Of a DNA stretch of 64,000 nt, positions 59,422-64,000 are shown in pieces. Each line of letters begins with the position of its first letter. Position 1 is the first letter of the stretch. The stretch spans positions 1-64,000 of the forward strand of contig CADCHE010000004.1 in assembly GCA_902801205.1 (NCBI GenBank), written 5' to 3'. The position numbers were made by a program, and so were the translations under genes. This stretch comes from an uncultured Bacteroidia bacterium (lineage in GTDB: Bacteria > Bacteroidota > Bacteroidia > Bacteroidales > UBA932). The notes under the pieces are model-generated. The model was not told where the DNA came from and did no database searches. It worked only from the letters and a program-made list of their open reading frames with translations.

Positions 59422-60450
59422 TCAGGAAGGAAGGTCCCATCGGCATAGTTCCCATGAAGCGCCGTCAGATCCAGGCTTCATCCGTATGAAATAGATTCCG
59501 CCACGGTAGACCGCAAAGAGTTCCGGAGTCGTCAGGTCTTTCCACATGTAGTGCCAGGTGGAGGACAGCTTCCCGGACTGGAGTTTGTATAGGGAATAGT
59601 ATTTCCCGCCGGCGCCGTTGTTCTCCTTCACGGCGCCTTCCTGCGTCAGCACCCAGATCGTCCGCCCTTTCTTCATGACGAGCAAGGTGGAAGGGGTCGT
59701 ATTCAGGAACTTCAGCAATTTCTGGATATCCCCATTGAAAGACGTCTCCATCGGATCGCAGGAGAAAGTAGGAGACTGGAAAACGGCGGACTTCTCCGGA
59801 CGGCCCCGATCCGCAGGCACTTCATATACCGTCAGCGCATCCTTGGGCATGAATACGAAACGGCCTTTGTCAGAAAGGGACATTGCACCACGCCCCAAGG
59901 CACTAGTCAACATGTAATGCGCTTCCGAAGATTGTACAAGCGTATCAAGGACGGTTCCGTTGTTCCCATCAAGCAAATCGATGACATTTCCGTGACGACG
60001 ACCGGCGGTATATACCGCAAGGACCTGATCCGACAGCGGGAGAAAGTCGTATACGGCAGAAGGATATTTGAATGCCAGGCGAGGGGTTCCTGCCGCGTCA
60101 TAAGAGATGAACTTCTGCGAGTCACTGCACCAGAGATAGAGATTCCCCTCTCCGTCTGCCCGGACCAATGTCGGCGTGACATACTCATACAACGCACGTC
60201 CGCTTTTGTTCAGGCATTGCTTCTGCGCACCTGCCATGGAATACGTATAGATATTCGAGTTCCCGTTCGAAATCAGGACGAAGGACGAATCATCACAAAG
60301 GTCGAACGAAGTGACTCTCCCCAGCAGCCCCAAGTTTTCCTGCAATGTGCAGATCGGCGTGACATCCGGTGTACTGACCACAAAACCCGAATGCTGTTTA
60401 CATCCAGCTAGGATGAAGACAAAAAGGACGAGAAGATAATATTGTCTCAT
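59422..60450 (-). CDS. 6-bladed beta-propeller lipoprotein, array member 3
   Basis: 342 residues from ATG 60450 (MRQYYLLVLFVFILAGC, lipobox LAGC, Cys17). Upstream codons to 60582 overlap member 2 and are not used. The motif is degenerate here: NKSGRALYEYVTPTLV. Blades are marked by YTYSMAGAQKQCL, LYLWCSDSQKFISYD and VIDLLDGNNGTVLDT. It starts 13 bases after member 2. It is the most divergent member of the central block. Confidence 0.72.
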   Translation of the reverse strand: MRQYYLLVLFVFILAGCKQHSGFVVSTPDVTPICTLQENLGLLGRVTSFDLCDDSSFVLISNGNSNIYTYSMAGAQKQCLNKSGRALYEYVTPTLVRADGEGNLYLWCSDSQKFISYDAAGTPRLAFKYPSAVYDFLPLSDQVLAVYTAGRRHGNVIDLLDGNNGTVLDTLVQSSEAHYMLTSALGRGAMSLSDKGRFVFMPKDALTVYEVPADRGRPEKSAVFQSPTFSCDPMETSFNGDIQKLLKFLNTTPSTLLVMKKGRTIWVLTQEGAVKENNGAGGKYYSLYKLQSGKLSSTWHYMWKDLTTPELFAVYRGGIYFIRMKPGSDGASWELCRWDLPS

Positions 60451-60463
60451 TCTCAGCCAACGA

Positions 60464-61594
60464 TTAATTGAACTCCAAGGAAGAAAGATATGGCGCAATA
60501 GGATATCTGTACACGGCACCTTCCGAAGCCTCTCGGACATACAGGTCCCCATGGACCATGTCAATGTCGAAAGAGGTGGCATTCACTGATAATTTCAACT
60601 CAAGCCGCGGGAAGCCGTTCCAGTCGAAAAAATGAATCGACGGCATCGGCATCCGGCCAGATTCGATTTCCATTTCCGTCGCCCCCTGATAAAGCGCAGC
60701 AAAAAAAGAATCATACGATCTTGTAACCAAGTATTCCAGACGCCTGTTTCCTAAATTCTGAGGCTTGAATGTCGTCTCGACATCGCGGATCGAGGATATT
60801 TTCGGTCCATAATATGAAGTGCTCATTACCTTTCCGGAAGGAGACACATCATAGACATGGACCGTATTGAGCACATACGACGTCTCAGCAATGCGGTGCA
60901 AGCCGGGATGATAGGCCGGGTTCGTCAGCAACACATTGAAATCGAACCCGGTATTTGCCTCATACACGCGGGAAGCATTCAAATATTCCATCGGAGTCGG
61001 GCAGAATCGATTCCCATCATCAATCAAGAAACGAAGCATTTGGGTTTGATCATCCGACCGTTGGATTCCCATGAACAATGAGGAAGAAAGAGGGATCATG
61101 ATCAGCCCATTATCGCTGTCAGTAATCTTCTCTTCGGATAGGATAACCGGATATGCAGATCTGAAGGATGCATCCAGATCAAGCGTTAGCGCCGTACCGC
61201 GGCCTTTCAGATATAAGATACCTTTCATGATGCCATCTTCCTTCATACAGAACAGCTCATGCGGCTGGAAAAGGTATTCCCCCGGGCCATTCCCCTTTTT
61301 CATGAACTGCCCCAGTTTCGTACAAGATGGAAGGGTGAAGGCTGCAATGGCACCCTGCGGATCCGGAGAGAAGACGAAAAGAACCGAATCAAAAACCTGG
61401 ATATAAGAGACTGCCGGCAAATGCAAGTCGACGATTTCCGGGCTATTCAGTGAAAAGGAAGTCGGAAAGGATTTGAACCCGTAGGTATTCGGAAGAGCAC
61501 ATTGATCTTTCGTGTCACCGTGCCCGCAACTTGCAAGCATAATCACAGCGATCGCAGCGACTTCCGCTAAAAAAACAATCTTTTTTGTTTTCAC
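60464..61594 (-). CDS. 6-bladed beta-propeller lipoprotein, array member 2 (GTG start)
   Basis: 376 residues starting with GTG at 61594: KTKKIVFLAEVAAIAVIMLASC, lipobox LASC with Cys23. Motif FMKKGNGPGEYLFQ. RIAETSYVLNTVHVYD, RSYDSFFAALYQGATE and FFDWNGFPRLELKL pair it with member 8, so these two are recent or closely related duplicates that bracket the other genes. It starts 36 bases after member 1. The first codon is the only base change of note against the related signal peptides, which have ATG or CTG there. Confidence 0.76.
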   Translation of the reverse strand: MKTKKIVFLAEVAAIAVIMLASCGHGDTKDQCALPNTYGFKSFPTSFSLNSPEIVDLHLPAVSYIQVFDSVLFVFSPDPQGAIAAFTLPSCTKLGQFMKKGNGPGEYLFQPHELFCMKEDGIMKGILYLKGRGTALTLDLDASFRSAYPVILSEEKITDSDNGLIMIPLSSSLFMGIQRSDDQTQMLRFLIDDGNRFCPTPMEYLNASRVYEANTGFDFNVLLTNPAYHPGLHRIAETSYVLNTVHVYDVSPSGKVMSTSYYGPKISSIRDVETTFKPQNLGNRRLEYLVTRSYDSFFAALYQGATEMEIESGRMPMPSIHFFDWNGFPRLELKLSVNATSFDIDMVHGDLYVREASEGAVYRYPIAPYLSSLEFN

Positions 61595-61630
61595 GGTTTG
61601 AATAAATTAAGCAGGAAACAATAGTCTATT

Positions 61631-62713
61631 TTACAAACGAAGCATCAGGACATAGTCGGTGTGGTCAAGGTCCGGGCAAAAAGCCCGCAGTTGCGGGACA
61701 TCCATACCGGACGGAAGGAAGAAGGCCATCATATTGTTATCGCAATAAATCAGGGTCATCTGCCCAAAGACATCGCCGGGTAGATACAGAATCTCCTTTT
61801 CCCGATCCGCAAGGAAGAATGAGAGGGCCGTCCGGTCAAACAGTTTCCCGCCAGCCTTCCCTTTTGTAATGAAAACCGGAGCGCAAGCGCAGCGGTATCG
61901 GGCCAGTTCTTCCGGATGCGAAGATATGGAAGCACGCAGGTCATCCGGGAAGCGGTACTTGCCGAAATCAAAGGCAAACTGTTTGACAATGCCGCCATTC
62001 CCGTCAAGAAGCGTCACACGATCATCGATAAAAACATTACTGGAATAGAAGGACGATCCGTCTGCAGGGTTGAAACTGCATGAGGACAAGATGCCGGCAG
62101 GGTCGAATGATTTCAGTCCGGGGACGGCGCCGTCTTTCTGAACAAAGCCGTCCGAATACGCCTGTAATTGGAACTGCCAATCATTACCGTCCGGATAACG
62201 GAAAAACATGAACCCTCCGTCCCCCAGGCATTTGATATCGACGGGAGTGATCTTCTCCAACGGATGACTTCCGAGAAATGCATAGGTGGCACCATCGTAC
62301 TCGAGTACCTTTTTACTTCTTGCATCAAGGATCCATATTTTGCCGGAGGCATCCCGATCGAAACCGGACACTTGAAGATACTCGTTGTTCGCCCTGCCCA
62401 AACTGCCGACAGAAGCCAGCCCGCGACCATCCGTTCGGGAGACAGCAACGATCTTCTGCATGCGAATGTCTCGAAGCAGGATCTCGGAATCCGTGAATAA
62501 CGCACGGTCAATCTGTCCCAAACGATACTGCCGCGAAGTATCGACACCGAGGGCGGAGACATCTGCGACGTGCTCGGAAAGGTATTCCGAAAAAGGACGC
62601 TCCTCAAAACCGGCGAAATCGATCTTTTCAACAGTTAGGGCCCCGCCAGTAGTTTTAACGCATGAAACCGACAGAGGAAGAGCAAGCAAAAGGGAAAGCA
62701 GACGATGTTTCAT
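61631..62713 (-). CDS. 6-bladed beta-propeller lipoprotein, array member 1
   Basis: 360 residues; MKHRLLSLLLALPLSVSC, lipobox SVSC with Cys18. The motif is GSLGRANNEYLQVSG, and the blades include KIWILDARSKKVLEYDG and VTLLDGNGGIVKQFAFDFGKY. It resembles member 9 most (both have the N-N-E-Y or G-N-E-Y form of the motif). Its ATG lies 12 bases after the stop of the regulator gene, so it is the first structural gene of the operon. Confidence 0.78.
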   Translation of the reverse strand: MKHRLLSLLLALPLSVSCVKTTGGALTVEKIDFAGFEERPFSEYLSEHVADVSALGVDTSRQYRLGQIDRALFTDSEILLRDIRMQKIVAVSRTDGRGLASVGSLGRANNEYLQVSGFDRDASGKIWILDARSKKVLEYDGATYAFLGSHPLEKITPVDIKCLGDGGFMFFRYPDGNDWQFQLQAYSDGFVQKDGAVPGLKSFDPAGILSSCSFNPADGSSFYSSNVFIDDRVTLLDGNGGIVKQFAFDFGKYRFPDDLRASISSHPEELARYRCACAPVFITKGKAGGKLFDRTALSFFLADREKEILYLPGDVFGQMTLIYCDNNMMAFFLPSGMDVPQLRAFCPDLDHTDYVLMLRL

Positions 62714-62725
62714 GATGAGCGAAAA

Positions 62726-64000
62726 TCAGCGTTCGTTTCTATCCAGGATGGACAGGAAATCGTTATGATGGATTGAAGAAGATTCCTTTATCTTGCGGCG
62801 AAGCCGCGAAAGACGTGTATAGAAAACCGGTCGGTCCACGTGCAGGATGGAACAGATCGACGGCGTGCTTAACCCCGAGGCCGACAGCACAAACAACGAA
62901 AAATCCGATTCGGACAAATCCGGTATTTCTGCTCGCAAGTGAGACAAGATGGATTGCCGGGAAGCATCGACATACGTTTCGAATTCAGCACGAAACGAGG
63001 GATCCTCGTAGAAATCGGCAATGGACTGGAGGAAAGCGGATATGACCATCCGGTTATTTTTCCCGCTGGACGTATAATAAGCATCACATAATCGCTCAAA
63101 AGAGCGGGCTCCCACTTTAAACGCCGCGCCGATCTGCGTCTTTGAAGCACGGTTCAGTTCATCGATCAACAGATGATAATCAGACTTTTCCTGCTCCCAC
63201 TGTTTCCTTTCGAAAAGAAAACGTCTCACACGCCGGATCAAAAAGAACAGTGCAACAATCACCGCAACGCCGGCAAACCAGGCGACAGTCCGCGATCGGC
63301 GGATCCGCTGCTGCTCCTGAGCCAATTGAAGCTCCGTGTACGATGCCATTGTCCGCACGGCAGACTGTTTGATGGTTTCGCGGACCTGTCTGAAAAGCGA
63401 ATCAAGTATCTGGTCCATCATGCGGTAGGCACGCAAAGTGTCGCCCTTCAGCTTCGTCACTTCATAATCAGATGCATAAACATAGTTGAATTGTCGCCGC
63501 GATGAAACAGAACGATATGCGGAATCCAACAATTGAGAAACGGGCGAATTGCGATCCATTTTCGTTGAGATCAAAGCCAGGTCAGCATACTCTTCCGGAG
63601 TATAGGATCCGCGGAGGGCACGGATTTCCTTTAACCGCAGCATGGCGCTGTCCAACGATGGCGGAGTCCGCAGGGAAAAAGCAAGGACAGAGGAGGAGAG
63701 CGACTGTGTCAACAGGTTTGTATCACAAAGCGAGCGCGCCATTGAAATAACAGTATCCGCCGTATGCAGGGAGCCCGCATAATCCTGCAGGTTATACCGT
63801 CCGCACTGCGCTTCATAGAGGGCGAAAGCCGCATGCAAGTCCTTTCCTGCCTTCCGGAAAAAATGACAGGCCAATTCCGAATACTTTACTTGATCGGGAT
63901 AGTCATGGGTGGCATAAAAAATCTCTGCGAGTTCCCGGCAGGCCATCCCCGCATAGAAATCGTCTCCTCGCCGTATGGCCAGTTGATACGTCTCCATGAA
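62726..64000 (-). CDS. TPR/transmembrane/HTH regulator, 5' end missing
   Basis: The frame runs off the right edge, so the N-terminus is absent; ATG 63997 is probably internal. The visible 424 residues hold TPR-like helical pairs up to about 205, a helix leading to a membrane segment (WFAGVAVIVALFFLIRRV, about 240-257), a cytoplasmic coiled stretch (FERKQWEQEKSDYHLLIDELN), then a C-terminal region where LSESDFSLFVLSASGLSTPSICSILHVDRPVFYTRLSRLRRKI (362-402 region, quoted as landmarks SESDF and STPSICSILHV) reads as a helix-turn-helix. The layout is that of Bacteroidota one-component regulators with periplasmic TPR and cytoplasmic DNA-binding ends. It probably controls the nine lipoprotein genes that follow. 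Confidence 0.8.
   Translation of the reverse strand, partial: FMETYQLAIRRGDDFYAGMACRELAEIFYATHDYPDQVKYSELACHFFRKAGKDLHAAFALYEAQCGRYNLQDYAGSLHTADTVISMARSLCDTNLLTQSLSSSVLAFSLRTPPSLDSAMLRLKEIRALRGSYTPEEYADLALISTKMDRNSPVSQLLDSAYRSVSSRRQFNYVYASDYEVTKLKGDTLRAYRMMDQILDSLFRQVRETIKQSAVRTMASYTELQLAQEQQRIRRSRTVAWFAGVAVIVALFFLIRRVRRFLFERKQWEQEKSDYHLLIDELNRASKTQIGAAFKVGARSFERLCDAYYTSSGKNNRMVISAFLQSIADFYEDPSFRAEFETYVDASRQSILSHLRAEIPDLSESDFSLFVLSASGLSTPSICSILHVDRPVFYTRLSRLRRKIKESSSIHHNDFLSILDRNER

Noticed and set aside
1..64000. CRISPR array, rRNA, insertion sequence or integrase
   Set aside because: No regularly spaced repeats, no rRNA-like stretch and no transposase or recombinase motif were found on either strand.

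Overview
The window reads as chromosomal DNA of a Bacteroidota species, most likely in the order Bacteroidales. Three things point there: the -7 box TAnnTTTG recurs upstream of genes, start codons rarely carry a Shine-Dalgarno sequence, and there are many lipoproteins and Bacteroidota-typical families (DUF4450, DUF4923, DUF1680/GH127, 6-bladed beta-propeller lipoproteins, S-type sulfatase). The backbone is GC-rich. Two stretches, about 404-8300 and 37950-39030, are visibly AT-rich and look acquired. The genus cannot be fixed from sequence alone.

Layout. 1-403 is the end of an OmpR-type response regulator. 404-8300 is an AT-rich island of small, mostly unrecognised genes: a DUF6864-like protein, a two-helix membrane protein and a Clp-fold (SDH-type) serine protease in a row, then secreted or lipoprotein genes in mixed orientation, one of them frameshifted, separated by recurring intergenic repeats. 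8352-18534 is a carbohydrate-degradation cluster without SusC/SusD: a GH28-like beta-helix fused to a polysaccharide deacetylase, a DUF4450 enzyme, a putative TIM-barrel hydrolase lipoprotein and a sulfatase. 18665-30298 is mixed housekeeping and envelope genes (CreD, ElaA-type acetyltransferase, CE15-like esterase, DUF1846, porin, YitT, DUF4923, threonine aldolase, coiled-coil protein). 30302-30763 holds a deletion scar joining the start of a ZIP metal-transporter gene to the tail of a calycin-like gene, next to tRNA-Val(CAC). 31023-41907 has a fucose-isomerase-like protein, a membrane-anchored alpha/alpha-barrel protein, an M16 protease, an AlkZ-related protein, a small AT-rich pair, and a GH127-type arabinofuranosidase with a Tat-exported sugar isomerase/epimerase-like partner. 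41949-50747 is a complete RND efflux operon (TolC, adaptor and two permeases).

50779-64000 is the most unusual part. Nine lipoproteins of the 6-bladed beta-propeller type lie on one strand downstream of a membrane-spanning regulator with TPR-like repeats, a transmembrane helix and a C-terminal helix-turn-helix-like segment. A DUF4143-type AAA ATPase and an orphan 33-residue signal-peptide-like ORF interrupt the array. Several spacings (a 4-bp overlap, and gaps of 12, 13 and 13 bases) indicate a long operon built by duplication, so the propellers are probably the regulator's output or its sensing partners. All functional readings come from motif recognition by eye. No database search was possible.
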